From Flavobacterium sp. LMO8 (GTDB taxonomy: Bacteria > Bacteroidota > Bacteroidia > Flavobacteriales > Flavobacteriaceae): a stretch of 64,000 nt of DNA. The notes under the pieces are model-generated. The model was not told where the DNA came from and searched no databases. It saw nothing but the letters and a program-made list of their open reading frames with translations. This document shows, piece after piece, positions 16,764 through 25,341 of the stretch (positions are counted from its first letter, which is position 1; every line of letters begins with the position of its first letter). Position numbers and translations under genes: made by a program. The DNA is taken from the NCBI RefSeq assembly GCF_009495755.1, contig NZ_WIBJ01000031.1, positions 1 to 64,000 of the forward strand, written 5' to 3'.

Positions 16764-17776
16764 TGAAATATATATTAGTTACAGGCGGTGCTGGATTTAT
16801 AGGAGCTAATTTTGTTCCCTACTTCATCGATAATAATACAGAATATCATTTAGTAAATTTAGATTTACTTACCTATGCTGGAAATTTAGAAAATGTTTCA
16901 GAAGTTGAAAATCATCCAAGATATACGTTTGTACAAGGCGATATTTGCGATAGAAATTTTGTTGAAGATTTGTTCCAAAAATATCAATTTCACGATGTGA
17001 TTCACTTTGCGGCAGAAAGCCATGTGGATAACTCAATTTCAGGTCCAGAAGCGTTTATTAAAACCAATGTTTTAGGAACATTTAATTTATTAGACACAGC
17101 CAGAAAATTTTGGATGTCAGCACCTAATCTATACAATGTTGGATTTGAAAATTCCCGTTTTCACCACGTTTCAACCGATGAGGTATATGGAACATTGGGT
17201 GAAACCGGTTTATTCGAAGAAACCACTCCTTACGCACCAAACAGTCCTTATTCAGCCTCAAAAGCAGGTTCGGATATGATTGTGAGAAGTTATTTTCATA
17301 CCTATGGAATGAATGTGGTAACGACCAATTGTTCTAATAATTACGGTCCAAAACAACATGACGAAAAGTTAATTCCAACCATCATTCGTAAAGCGATACA
17401 AGGCGAAAATATTCCGATTTATGGTGATGGAAAAAACGTACGCGATTGGTTATACGTTTTAGATCATTGTAAAGGAATTGAGTTAGCGTTCAAAATTGGA
17501 AAAGCAGGTGAAACCTATAATATTGGTGGAAGAAACGAACGCAATAATTTATATATCGTAGATATGGTTTGTTCGATTTTGAATGAATTACAACCAAAGT
17601 CAGAAGGAAAATATCAAGATCAAATTACATTTGTAAAAGACAGACCAGGACACGATTTGCGTTACGCCATTGATGCAACAAAAATCGAGAATGAATTAGG
17701 CTGGAAAGCCGATGAAAATTTTGAATCAGGAATCAAGAAAACCATTGAATGGTATTTGAAAAAGTTTCAAGTTTAA
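16763..17776 (+). CDS. rfbB: dTDP-glucose 4,6-dehydratase
   Basis: Second enzyme of dTDP-L-rhamnose synthesis, converting dTDP-glucose to dTDP-4-keto-6-deoxyglucose with bound NAD+. The 337-residue SDR protein has the nucleotide-binding GGAGFIG at 8-14, STDEVYG at 137-143 and the catalytic Y163-x3-K167 (YSASK). The C-terminal codons (FQV and stop) lie in a TTTCAAG-type repeat (17764-17778), so the last residues may be a recent addition. It is the first of rfbB-A-C-D. Confidence 0.96.
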   Translation: MKYILVTGGAGFIGANFVPYFIDNNTEYHLVNLDLLTYAGNLENVSEVENHPRYTFVQGDICDRNFVEDLFQKYQFHDVIHFAAESHVDNSISGPEAFIKTNVLGTFNLLDTARKFWMSAPNLYNVGFENSRFHHVSTDEVYGTLGETGLFEETTPYAPNSPYSASKAGSDMIVRSYFHTYGMNVVTTNCSNNYGPKQHDEKLIPTIIRKAIQGENIPIYGDGKNVRDWLYVLDHCKGIELAFKIGKAGETYNIGGRNERNNLYIVDMVCSILNELQPKSEGKYQDQITFVKDRPGHDLRYAIDATKIENELGWKADENFESGIKKTIEWYLKKFQV

Positions 17777-17778
17777 AG
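17764..17778. repeat. TTTCAAG-type short repeat at the rfbB stop
   Basis: GTTTCAAGTTTAAAG spans the rfbB stop codon (17774-17776). The same word recurs before rfbC (about 18709) and, in tandem, inside rfbD (19991-20018). Confidence 0.55.
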
Positions 17779-17835
17779 TTATTTTTGTTTCAAGCTCACC
17801 CAACCTGAAACTTTAAACAAAACAAACAAAAAAGT

Positions 17836-18693
17836 ATGAAAGGAATTATATTAGCTGGAGGTTCAGGCACACGTTTGCATCCGTTAACATTAGCGGTAAG
17901 CAAACAATTAATGCCTATTTATGATAAACCGATGATTTACTATCCATTATCTACTTTGATGTGGGCAGGAATCAGTGAAATTTTGATTATTTCAACACCG
18001 CACGATTTACCTTTATTTCGTCAATTATTAGGCGATGGAAAATCATTAGGTTGTAAATTTGAATACGCAGTTCAAGAACATCCAAATGGTTTAGCCGAAG
18101 CTTTTATTATCGGAAAAGAATTTATTGGAAACGATAAAGTAGCTTTAATACTTGGAGATAATATTTTCTACGGTACAGGTTTAGCTGAATTATTACAAGA
18201 AAACAGCAATCCAAACGGAGGAATTGTTTACGCTTATCATGTTCACGATCCTGAACGTTATGGTGTAGTTGAATTTGATGGCGCTGGAAAAGTTTTATCT
18301 ATTGAAGAAAAACCAGCGCAACCAAAATCAAATTTTGCGGTTCCGGGAATTTATTTTTACGATAATCAAGTAGTTGAAATAGCAGCAAATATTAAACCAA
18401 GTCCGCGCGGAGAATTAGAAATCACTGATATCAACAAAGCCTATTTAGAGCAAGGAAATTTAAAAGTTTCCATTTTAGATAGAGGAACTGCGTGGTTAGA
18501 CACTGGAACATTTCAATCGTTAATGCAGGCCGGACAGTTTGTACAAGTGATAGAAGAACGTCAAGGATTAAAAATTGGAGCTATTGAAGAAGCGGCTTAC
18601 AAAATGGGTTTCATCAATGCTGATCAATTAAAAAAATTAGCAGAACCGCTATTGAAAAGTGGTTACGGAAAACATTTAATGAGCTTAGTTTAA
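17836..18693 (+). CDS. rfbA: Glucose-1-phosphate thymidylyltransferase
   Basis: First enzyme of dTDP-L-rhamnose synthesis, joining dTTP and glucose 1-phosphate. The 285-residue protein has the nucleotidyltransferase signature [11 protein letters not shown] at 8-18, [15 protein letters not shown] at about 24-38 and LGDNIFYG near 107, and is the usual length. It sits 59 bases after rfbB and 83 bases before the first usable rfbC start. Confidence 0.97.
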   Translation: MKGIILAGGSGTRLHPLTLAVSKQLMPIYDKPMIYYPLSTLMWAGISEILIISTPHDLPLFRQLLGDGKSLGCKFEYAVQEHPNGLAEAFIIGKEFIGNDKVALILGDNIFYGTGLAELLQENSNPNGGIVYAYHVHDPERYGVVEFDGAGKVLSIEEKPAQPKSNFAVPGIYFYDNQVVEIAANIKPSPRGELEITDINKAYLEQGNLKVSILDRGTAWLDTGTFQSLMQAGQFVQVIEERQGLKIGAIEEAAYKMGFINADQLKKLAEPLLKSGYGKHLMSLV

Positions 18694-18776
18694 AAATATT
18701 TGTTTAATGTTTCAAGTTTAATGTTTAACTTCGTTCTGTTCGGCATAGCCTCGGGTCAAGTTATTGAAGTTGAATT

Positions 18777-18806
18777 TTGAAATTGAAATTGAAATTGAAA
18801 TTGAAA
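18777..18806. repeat. (TTGAAA)5 hexanucleotide repeat at the rfbC start
   Basis: Five exact TTGAAA units. Each unit is two codons (Leu-Lys, or an initiating TTG followed by Lys), so changes in copy number would not shift the frame. There is no in-frame ATG upstream; a TGA lies at 18771-18773. Confidence 0.9.
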
Positions 18807-19352
18807 TTTACAGAAACCAAACTTAAAGGATGTTTTATCCTGGAACCAAAAATAATAAAAGACGAACGCGGTTACTTCATGGAAAGTTTCAACGAAAAGA
18901 CTTTTCAAGAAGGTGTTGGGCAAAAAGTAACTTTTGTACAAGACAATCAATCGTTTTCAACTAAAGGCGTTTTGCGCGGATTGCATTATCAATGTAATGA
19001 ACATGCGCAAGCAAAGTTAGTTCGTGTTCTTGATGGTGAAGTTTTAGATGTTGCAGTAGATTTACGACCTGAATCAGCAACATTTGGTCAATATGAAGCT
19101 GTTTTGCTTTCGGCAGAAAATCGAACACAGTTTTTTATACCAAGGGGTTTTGCTCATGGTTTTTTAGTTTTAAGTGAATCAGCAACTTTTTTTTACAAAT
19201 GTGATAATTTTTACAATAAGGAAAGCGAAGGTGGATTGCTATATAATGACGAAACAATAAATATCGATTGGAATTTTTCTGTCCAAGATTTGATAATTTC
19301 AGATAAAGACAAAGTATTACCGAATCTACAAAATGCTAAAAAAGTATGGTAG
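18777..19352 (+). CDS. rfbC: dTDP-4-dehydrorhamnose 3,5-epimerase
   Basis: Third enzyme of dTDP-L-rhamnose synthesis, a cupin-fold epimerase. Family motifs are present: DERGYFMESFN (about 29-39), RGLHYQ with catalytic H70, and FIPRGFAHGF. No ATG is available. The frame is closed by TGA at 18771 and opens with five TTG codons in a TTGAAA repeat. By comparison with the usual N-terminus, the last TTG (18801) may be the real start, giving a 183-residue protein; the coordinates here use the first TTG. The stop overlaps the rfbD start by 7 bases. The enzyme assignment is secure; the start is not. Confidence 0.92.
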   Translation: MKLKLKLKLKFTETKLKGCFILEPKIIKDERGYFMESFNEKTFQEGVGQKVTFVQDNQSFSTKGVLRGLHYQCNEHAQAKLVRVLDGEVLDVAVDLRPESATFGQYEAVLLSAENRTQFFIPRGFAHGFLVLSESATFFYKCDNFYNKESEGGLLYNDETINIDWNFSVQDLIISDKDKVLPNLQNAKKVW

Positions 19353-20257
19353 TATTGGTAACAGGAGCAAACGGACAATTAGGACAAGCCATTCAATCTA
19401 TTTCTAAAAACTACAAAGAAATAGATTTTGTGTTTTGTTCTTCGTCTGAATTAGATATTACTAATTTAGAAAATTGTCAAGCTGTTTTTTCAAACTATCA
19501 ACCACATTTTTGCATTAATACAGCGGCTTATACAGCAGTTGACAAAGCTGAAAGTGAACCAGCAAAAGCTTTTGATATCAATGCAAATGGAGCAGAAAAC
19601 TTAGCGATTACCAGCAAGAAGTTCAATACAATTTTAATTCATATTTCTACTGATTTTGTATTTGATGCTTATTTTTCAGATGGAATTGCCTATTATGATA
19701 GAGAACTTAGATTGCCTTTAAAAAGTAATTTAGGACTTACAGAAACCGATGTACCTTTTCCAAGTGGTGTGTATGGTTTAACAAAATTGCAAGGAGAACA
19801 AGCGATTAAGGCGAATTGGGAAAAACATTTTATCATTAGAACTTCTTGGGTATATTCTCAATTTGGAAACAACTTTATGAAAACCATGCTACGATTGGCA
19901 TCGGAACGTGATAGTCTTTCTGTTGTTGCAGACCAAATTGGAACGCCAACAAATGCTATTGATTTAGCTGAGGTTTTGATAGTTATCATAGTTTCAAGTT
20001 TCAAGTTTCAAGTTTCAAGTTTTGGAATTTATAATTTCAGTAACGAAGGGCAATGTTCCTGGTATGATTTTGCTAATGAAATATTTCGCCAAAAAGGAGT
20101 TTCAATAGATTTAAAACCTATTCCAACTTCAGCCTATCCTACGCCAGCCAAAAGACCAGCGTATAGTGTTTTGGATAAAACAAAAATTAAAAACACATTT
20201 GATATTGAAATCAACGAATGGCAAACTAGTTTAGCAAATTGTATAAATCAATTGTAA
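19346..20257 (+). CDS. rfbD: dTDP-4-dehydrorhamnose reductase
   Basis: Last enzyme of dTDP-L-rhamnose synthesis, an SDR reductase of 303 residues. It has GANGQLG at 7-13, STDFVFD at 101-107 and catalytic Y143-x3-K147 (YGLTK). Two oddities stand out. A stretch at about 109-131 (AYFSDGIAYYDRELRLPLK and following) is longer than the usual loop between STDxVFD and the tyrosine. Residues about 216-226 (VSSFKFQVSSF) are encoded by a 7-bp tandem repeat. Both lie where loops are expected, so the enzyme may still be active. If the repeat count changed by one, the frame would shift and remove the C-terminal quarter. Confidence 0.92.
   Translation: MVVLVTGANGQLGQAIQSISKNYKEIDFVFCSSSELDITNLENCQAVFSNYQPHFCINTAAYTAVDKAESEPAKAFDINANGAENLAITSKKFNTILIHISTDFVFDAYFSDGIAYYDRELRLPLKSNLGLTETDVPFPSGVYGLTKLQGEQAIKANWEKHFIIRTSWVYSQFGNNFMKTMLRLASERDSLSVVADQIGTPTNAIDLAEVLIVIIVSSFKFQVSSFGIYNFSNEGQCSWYDFANEIFRQKGVSIDLKPIPTSAYPTPAKRPAYSVLDKTKIKNTFDIEINEWQTSLANCINQL
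19991..20018. repeat. (GTTTCAA)4 heptanucleotide tandem repeat inside rfbD
   Basis: Four exact GTTTCAA units followed by GTTTTGG, inside the coding region. The unit length of 7 is not a multiple of 3, so slippage by one or two units would shift the reading frame. Confidence 0.9.
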
Positions 20258-20261
20258 ATTC

Positions 20262-21359
20262 ATGAAAAAAATAATTTTACTCTTTTGCTTTACCTTCTTT
20301 TTATCCTTTTCACAAGAAAAAGCATCAACTTATTTTGATGTGCAACTTTTTAGAGGGAATATTTATAAACACACGGATGATGTTGGTCATTTAATCACTG
20401 GTCATCCCGACGGATTTTTACTGAGTTACAACTGGAAAACTTTTGGAAAAAAAGAATGGCAACAAGTATACAATTATCCTGATTATGGAGTTTCGTATCA
20501 TTATTTAGACTTCAAAAACCAATATTTAGGTGTTAATCATGCGGTTGGAGTGCATTATAATTTTTATTTTTTTAAGCGTCAGTTAATGTTTCGAATTTCG
20601 CAAGGAATTGGTATGACTTCAAATCCTTATGACAAAGAAACTAACAATAAAAACAACGCTTTTGGAACTAAGATAATGGACAATAATTACTTTTTATTGG
20701 AATATAAGAAGGAAAACATTATTGATAAAATTGGTTTTCAAGCCGGATTTATGCTGACTCATTTTTCTAACGGAAGATTCAAAGCACCAAACAGTGGAAT
20801 CAACACAATAGCTTTTAATGTAGGATTGAATTATAATTTTAACGACAAGCAAGAATTTATAGTTGATTCGTTACCATCAAAATACACTTACAAAGAAAGA
20901 ATAAAATACAATATCGCTTTTAGAACGGGAATTTCTGAAGGACCAGTTCCTCATTTGGGACAACGTCAATTTTATCATATTGGTTTGTATGCCGATAAAC
21001 GAATTGGAAGAAAAAGCGCTCTACAGCTGGGAACAGATGTTTTTTTTTCCCGATATTTACAAGATTATATAAAATTTGTATCGGTGGCTTTTCCAGAGAA
21101 TCATGATTCTTATGCCGATCCAGATACCGATTATAAACGAATCGGATTGTTTGTTGGACATGAGTTGTTTATTAACAAACTGTCTATCGAAACACAATTT
21201 GGATATTATGTTTACAAGCCTTTTGATTATGAAATTGATATCTATCAAAGAGTTGGGATAAAATATTATCTTTATAAAAATATTTTTACTGGTGTAGGTT
21301 TAAAAACCCATGGAGGAAGAGCTGAAGCTATTGAAGCTACACTTGGTGTACGATTATAA
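20262..21359 (+). CDS. PagL-like acyloxyacyl hydrolase (lipid A 3-O-deacylase family)
   Basis: A 365-residue protein with a signal peptide (MKKIILLFCFTFFLSFSQ) and many alternating beta-strand segments with aromatic girdles, as in an outer-membrane barrel. The region around H167-F-S169-N170 (LTHFSNGRF), followed by NSGIN, matches the PagL catalytic His-Ser motif. PagL-type enzymes remove a 3-O-linked acyl chain from lipid A. It is longer than the classical 150-170-residue PagL, as is usual in Bacteroidota relatives. Its position between rfbD and a glycosyltransferase fits a role in lipopolysaccharide remodelling. Confidence 0.8.
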   Translation: MKKIILLFCFTFFLSFSQEKASTYFDVQLFRGNIYKHTDDVGHLITGHPDGFLLSYNWKTFGKKEWQQVYNYPDYGVSYHYLDFKNQYLGVNHAVGVHYNFYFFKRQLMFRISQGIGMTSNPYDKETNNKNNAFGTKIMDNNYFLLEYKKENIIDKIGFQAGFMLTHFSNGRFKAPNSGINTIAFNVGLNYNFNDKQEFIVDSLPSKYTYKERIKYNIAFRTGISEGPVPHLGQRQFYHIGLYADKRIGRKSALQLGTDVFFSRYLQDYIKFVSVAFPENHDSYADPDTDYKRIGLFVGHELFINKLSIETQFGYYVYKPFDYEIDIYQRVGIKYYLYKNIFTGVGLKTHGGRAEAIEATLGVRL

Positions 21360-21360
21360 T

Positions 21361-22131
21361 ATGAGAAAATTTGTTTTACATATAGTTACTTTTTGCTGCC
21401 TTGTTTTGGTAACCAGTTGTGGCATTTCTGAAGATTGTTTCAAAGGAAATGGGAATCAAATTACACAAACGTTTCCGATAGAGGACTTTACTAAAATTAA
21501 AGTTTATGATGGTGTTGGATTAGTTGTAAAAGAAGGCCCAAATTATGAAGTAAAAGTAAAAACTTCTGAAAATATTATTGATGAGATAGAAGTTAAATTA
21601 GTGGGCAACATGCTTGTTGTTAGAGATAATTCAACGTGTAATATTACTAGAGATTACGGACAAACAGTGGTTTATGTTACGGTACCAGATGGTTCGATTT
21701 TACCACTAATACAAGAATTAGAATTGTATTGTAAAACGGAACAAAAAATACAGTCAGAAGGTATATTACACTCGCCAATTATTCGTTTATTTTCAATAGG
21801 TGATGATGGTGATAGTGCAGGAATTGGTAATTTTTATATCGATGTTGACAATGGACAATTAGTAGTTGAAAGCAACAACATTTCTAACTTTTATATCAAT
21901 GGACATTGCGAGGAAATGTTATTGAATTTTTACTTTGGAGATGGTCGTTTTTATGGTGAAAACTTACAAGCCGAGAACATAAAAGTGTATCATAGAGGCT
22001 CTAATGATATGATGGTTTTCCCAATTCAAAAAATTGAGGGAACTATTTTTGCCACAGGAAATGTGATTTTAGAAAACATACCACCACTTGTTAATGTTGA
22101 AGAAGTGTTTAGAGGAAGAGTAATATACTAA
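21361..22131 (+). CDS. Head-GIN-domain (DUF2807-like) lipoprotein
   Basis: A 256-residue predicted lipoprotein. The signal peptide ends in the lipobox LVTSC, with the acylated cysteine at about residue 20. The mature part begins with FPIEDFTKIKVYDGVGLVVKEG, typical of the DUF2807 'head GIN' beta-helix domain found in putative adhesin-like envelope proteins of Bacteroidota. The ATG at 21361 is chosen because it begins the signal peptide and lies two bases past the previous stop; the open frame extends upstream into the preceding gene. The cellular role is unknown. It is probably co-transcribed with the neighbours. Confidence 0.78.
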   Translation: MRKFVLHIVTFCCLVLVTSCGISEDCFKGNGNQITQTFPIEDFTKIKVYDGVGLVVKEGPNYEVKVKTSENIIDEIEVKLVGNMLVVRDNSTCNITRDYGQTVVYVTVPDGSILPLIQELELYCKTEQKIQSEGILHSPIIRLFSIGDDGDSAGIGNFYIDVDNGQLVVESNNISNFYINGHCEEMLLNFYFGDGRFYGENLQAENIKVYHRGSNDMMVFPIQKIEGTIFATGNVILENIPPLVNVEEVFRGRVIY

Positions 22132-22133
22132 AA

Positions 22134-23105
22134 ATGAATTTAAAGAAAAACATTTATTGCTTAACACCCATTTATAACGATTGGGAAAGCTTTGCTATTT
22201 TGATTCAAGAGATTCATCAACTGAAACAAAATCTAAGTACTTACAATTTTTTTGTGTTAGCAGTAAATGATGGTTCTACCGAAGATTTACCTGAAGATTT
22301 TGATTACAAGAACATCTCTGCAACAGTTTTAAATTTAAAAATTAACATTGGACATCAAAGAGCTATTGCAGTTGGGTTGCAATATATTTACAATGAAGTG
22401 TCCGATTATGATTTTGTTGTGGTAATGGATAGTGACGGAGAAGACAAACCTCAAGACATTAAGGATTTAATCAACAAAGCAGAACAAGAACAAGAAAAGA
22501 AAATCATTTTCGCCCAACGTAAAAAACGTCAAGAATCTACATTTTTTAAAGTGGGTTATTTCTTTTATAAATACTTATTCTATTTCCTAACGGGACAAAA
22601 GATAAGCTTTGGAAATTTCAGTGTAATTCCAAAAAAATTACTTTCAAAAGTAGTCCATCAAAACAACATTTGGAACCATTATTCAGGTGGAATCATTCAA
22701 TCTAAAATTCCTTTTGAAAAAGTTTTACTAGACAGAGGTAAACGCTATAAAGGTGTTTCTAAAATGAATTTTAATAGTTTAATAGTTTACGGATTAAGTT
22801 CAATTTCGGTTTATTTTGATTTTTTATCTATTCGTATTTTAAGATTTTCATTGTATGGAATTGGAATTTGTTCCATTTCTGTTTTATATATTTTATACCA
22901 AAAATTATTTACCGATAATGCGATTCCTGGTTGGGCATCAAGTTTGACATTGATCATTTTGGGAATTATTTTACAATTGTTTTCAGTAACACTTGTTGTT
23001 TTGTTATTGCAATTGAGTTCTAGGAAGAATATTAGCACTCCAAATGCCAAACAATATTTCGATTTTATTGAAAATAAATTCAGAAATAGTTTTCTTAATA
23101 TTTGA
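22134..23105 (+). CDS. Family 2 glycosyltransferase, membrane-anchored
   Basis: A 323-residue GT-A-fold glycosyltransferase. The N-terminal region has YCLTPIYNDWESF and VNDGSTED for nucleotide-sugar binding and VVMDSDGEDKPQD (about 98-110) with the acidic metal-binding motif. Two C-terminal hydrophobic segments (about 240-260 and 270-300) resemble the DPM1/GtrB type that transfers sugar to polyprenyl phosphate. The donor and acceptor are not evident. The start is 3 bases after the lipoprotein gene, which suggests one transcript. Confidence 0.87.
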   Translation: MNLKKNIYCLTPIYNDWESFAILIQEIHQLKQNLSTYNFFVLAVNDGSTEDLPEDFDYKNISATVLNLKINIGHQRAIAVGLQYIYNEVSDYDFVVVMDSDGEDKPQDIKDLINKAEQEQEKKIIFAQRKKRQESTFFKVGYFFYKYLFYFLTGQKISFGNFSVIPKKLLSKVVHQNNIWNHYSGGIIQSKIPFEKVLLDRGKRYKGVSKMNFNSLIVYGLSSISVYFDFLSIRILRFSLYGIGICSISVLYILYQKLFTDNAIPGWASSLTLIILGIILQLFSVTLVVLLLQLSSRKNISTPNAKQYFDFIENKFRNSFLNI

Positions 23106-23135
23106 TTGAATATCAATATATTAAATTTAACTTTG
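23106..23135 (+). promoter_or_regulatory. Promoter TTG-N19-TAACTTTG for the T9SS cargo gene
   Basis: TTG at 23106-23108 and TAACTTTG at 23128-23135, 19 bases apart, match the Bacteroidota consensus. The ATG follows at 23176. Confidence 0.6.
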
Positions 23136-23175
23136 TATTGTCAAGTAAAATTCATCTTGTTGCTAAACCATAATT

Positions 23176-24675
23176 ATGAAACAATTTTTATTTACAATTA
23201 TTTTTTTGAGTACTTTTTTTAAGTTAAATGCTCAAAATTTTTCAGCAGATGTTTCATTTGGAAATAATGGCGTTGTCATAAATACAGCTATTTCAAAAAA
23301 TCCTATAGAGATTTTTTTTCAAGATGACAAGTATTTTTTTGTGTTGAGTGAGAATATAGTTTGTAGTTACAATTACAATGGCACAAGTAATATTGGATTT
23401 GGTTTAAATGGCGTTTTAACTTTTAATAATACAAGCGAAAATTATAAAATTAAAGGAGCCAAATTACATAATGGTTCTATTTATGTATATGGCCAGTTAA
23501 TAATTAATTCAAATTCTAATAAGAATGGATTTATTGTAAAATTATCTACAACAGGTGTTCTTGATTCAACATTTGGTTCTAATGGAAAAGTTGTTTTTGA
23601 TTTTGGTCATAATGAAGAGTCAATTAATGATATAGTTTTTACACCATCAAGTGAAATATATGCTATTGGAACAAGAAATTACTCAATTTTTTTATCTAAA
23701 ATGAATGTAGTGGGGAATTTAGATATCATGTTTGATAGCAATGGGTATAAAACATATCCTTTGAGTGCTAATGATTATTCAAATGGTATAAATATTTTTT
23801 CACAAAATAATGAATTGCTATTGACAGGAAGTTCTGTAATTGGTGCAAAATATTTAGCTTTATTGAAAGTTAACTTAAATGGTGATTTAATTCAAAGTTT
23901 TGGAATTAATGGGGTAAAAAAAATAGAAGTTGTAAGTTCTACTGACTCTTCTACTTTTGGTTTAATTAAAACATTAATTAAAAATGGTGTTTTATATTTT
24001 TCTTATACAAAGGCATACTCTTTTTCAACAATTTATAATTGGCTAGGGAAGTTTAATTTGAATGACGAGAGTTTAGAAATAGCGTATTCGTCATTACCTT
24101 TTTCGCTGCCATATTATTTTGTTGACGAAAACAATAAGCTCTATTATACTGGTAGCGTAAGATGTTCTCCTACAACAGCCACAAATTGTAAGAGAGATTT
24201 TTTTATTACAAAAAAGAATTTTGATGGTACAAATGATTTGTCTTTCAGTTCGACAGGAACTTATGTATATGATTTTTTTCCAAACGATTTCGTTTCTGAT
24301 GACCAATCTTCAGTTTTTTATTTGCATGATGATGGTAAAATTTTGATTGCAGGGTATTCATTTAATCCAATGACCACGAATGGTTCAGGTTTGTCAATTT
24401 TAAGATTAGGGGAAACCAATTTAAATTCTAGTGGTTTTAATTTTGAGAAAAGTATTTCAATCTATCCCAATCCAACAACCAACAAAATTTACATAGAAAA
24501 CAACAGTCAAAAAACAATCAAAAAGATTTTAATATTTGATACATCAGGTAAAATTCTTTTAGAAAAAGATTCTTTTGATCAAAATATTGACATAAGTGGT
24601 TTTCAAAATGGGATTTATTTTATTCAACTCAAAATGGATGATGCACATTTTTTTAAAAAAATTATGAAAATATAA
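23176..24675 (+). CDS. T9SS-secreted delta-60-repeat protein
   Basis: A 499-residue protein with a signal peptide (MKQFLFTIIFLSTFFKLNAQ) and a type A type IX secretion sorting domain at the C-terminus (about 425-499: ISIYPNPTTNKIYIENN, then NGIYFIQLK and a basic end). The body carries repeats of the delta-60 type, seen as D-x2-FG-x-NG-V-like units: DVSFGNNGVV, IGFGLNGVL, DSTFGSNGKVV, SFGINGVKK and DLSFSSTGTY. These build a beta-propeller-like fold. It is predicted to cross the outer membrane through the T9SS. Ligand and function are unknown. It has its own promoter and may be unrelated to the polysaccharide genes around it. Confidence 0.87.
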   Translation: MKQFLFTIIFLSTFFKLNAQNFSADVSFGNNGVVINTAISKNPIEIFFQDDKYFFVLSENIVCSYNYNGTSNIGFGLNGVLTFNNTSENYKIKGAKLHNGSIYVYGQLIINSNSNKNGFIVKLSTTGVLDSTFGSNGKVVFDFGHNEESINDIVFTPSSEIYAIGTRNYSIFLSKMNVVGNLDIMFDSNGYKTYPLSANDYSNGINIFSQNNELLLTGSSVIGAKYLALLKVNLNGDLIQSFGINGVKKIEVVSSTDSSTFGLIKTLIKNGVLYFSYTKAYSFSTIYNWLGKFNLNDESLEIAYSSLPFSLPYYFVDENNKLYYTGSVRCSPTTATNCKRDFFITKKNFDGTNDLSFSSTGTYVYDFFPNDFVSDDQSSVFYLHDDGKILIAGYSFNPMTTNGSGLSILRLGETNLNSSGFNFEKSISIYPNPTTNKIYIENNSQKTIKKILIFDTSGKILLEKDSFDQNIDISGFQNGIYFIQLKMDDAHFFKKIMKI

Positions 24676-24715
24676 AGAATACAATAAAAATTATTTTTCG
24701 AATTGTAAAAAACTA

Positions 24716-24723
24716 TATATTTG
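24716..24723 (+). promoter_or_regulatory. -7 promoter element TATATTTG
   Basis: Exact TAnnTTTG match 20 bases before the ATG of the lipoprotein gene at 24744. Confidence 0.55.
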
Positions 24724-24743
24724 CACAAAAATAAAATCAAAAA

Positions 24744-25289
24744 ATGAAAGCATTTATTTTATCAGGATTATTACTTAGTGTTTTATTTACATCTTGTAAA
24801 GAAGATAAAGCTGTAGGAGCAGAAACTATTGTTAAAGAAGAAACAAGTCCGTTTACAATTACCGTTAATGCAGTTGTAGATAAGGATGCGGAATTTCAAA
24901 TTTATTATAACGAAGACGGTTCTGAAAATTATCCAGCTGAACAATATATTAATGTGGCTATTAAAGCAAGTCAAGAGGCTCAAGATTTGGTTTTCAAATT
25001 ACCAAACGATGTTAGCCCAATGAATTTAAGATTTGATTTAGGTTCTACTAAAGAACTTAAAGAGGTTAAATTCAATAGTGTTAAAATAGACTTCAATGGT
25101 AAAAATTTAAGCATCCCTAAAGAAGCGATTTTTAGAAATTTTTATCCAAATATGCAGGTTGCAGTTGATACAATAAATGCAACAGCAAAAATTAATGTTA
25201 AAGAAGGAGAGCTTTATGATCCAATTGTTGGAGCAACTCCAGAGTTAAAGAAACAAATCGAAACTTTATATGCTAAAAAAGCAGAATAA
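24744..25289 (+). CDS. Predicted lipoprotein of unknown function
   Basis: A 181-residue protein with a lipoprotein signal peptide ending LFTSC (lipid-modified cysteine about residue 18). The mature part is a single small domain with alternating strands (SPFTITVNAVVDKDAEFQIYY, then VAIKASQEAQDLVFKLPND). I do not recognise the family. Its own -7 element and a strong terminator enclose it, so it appears to be a single-gene transcript. It sits between the T9SS cargo gene and the convergent glycosyltransferase operon. Confidence 0.75.
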   Translation: MKAFILSGLLLSVLFTSCKEDKAVGAETIVKEETSPFTITVNAVVDKDAEFQIYYNEDGSENYPAEQYINVAIKASQEAQDLVFKLPNDVSPMNLRFDLGSTKELKEVKFNSVKIDFNGKNLSIPKEAIFRNFYPNMQVAVDTINATAKINVKEGELYDPIVGATPELKKQIETLYAKKAE

Positions 25290-25306
25290 CGTTTTAAATA
25301 TTATAT

Positions 25307-25341
25307 AAAAATAGGGAGCTAAATTTTAGCTCCCTATTTTT
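25307..25341. terminator. Bidirectional terminator between convergent genes
   Basis: A 35-base palindrome with arms AAAAATAGGGAGCTAAA and its complement around one central T, ending in T runs on both strands. It overlaps the stop codon of the minus-strand glycosyltransferase gene (25334-25336). Confidence 0.85.

Noticed and set aside
22811-23116. Minus-strand frame of 101 codons at the end of the family 2 glycosyltransferase
   Set aside because: Antisense of the two C-terminal membrane helices; no promoter or family match.
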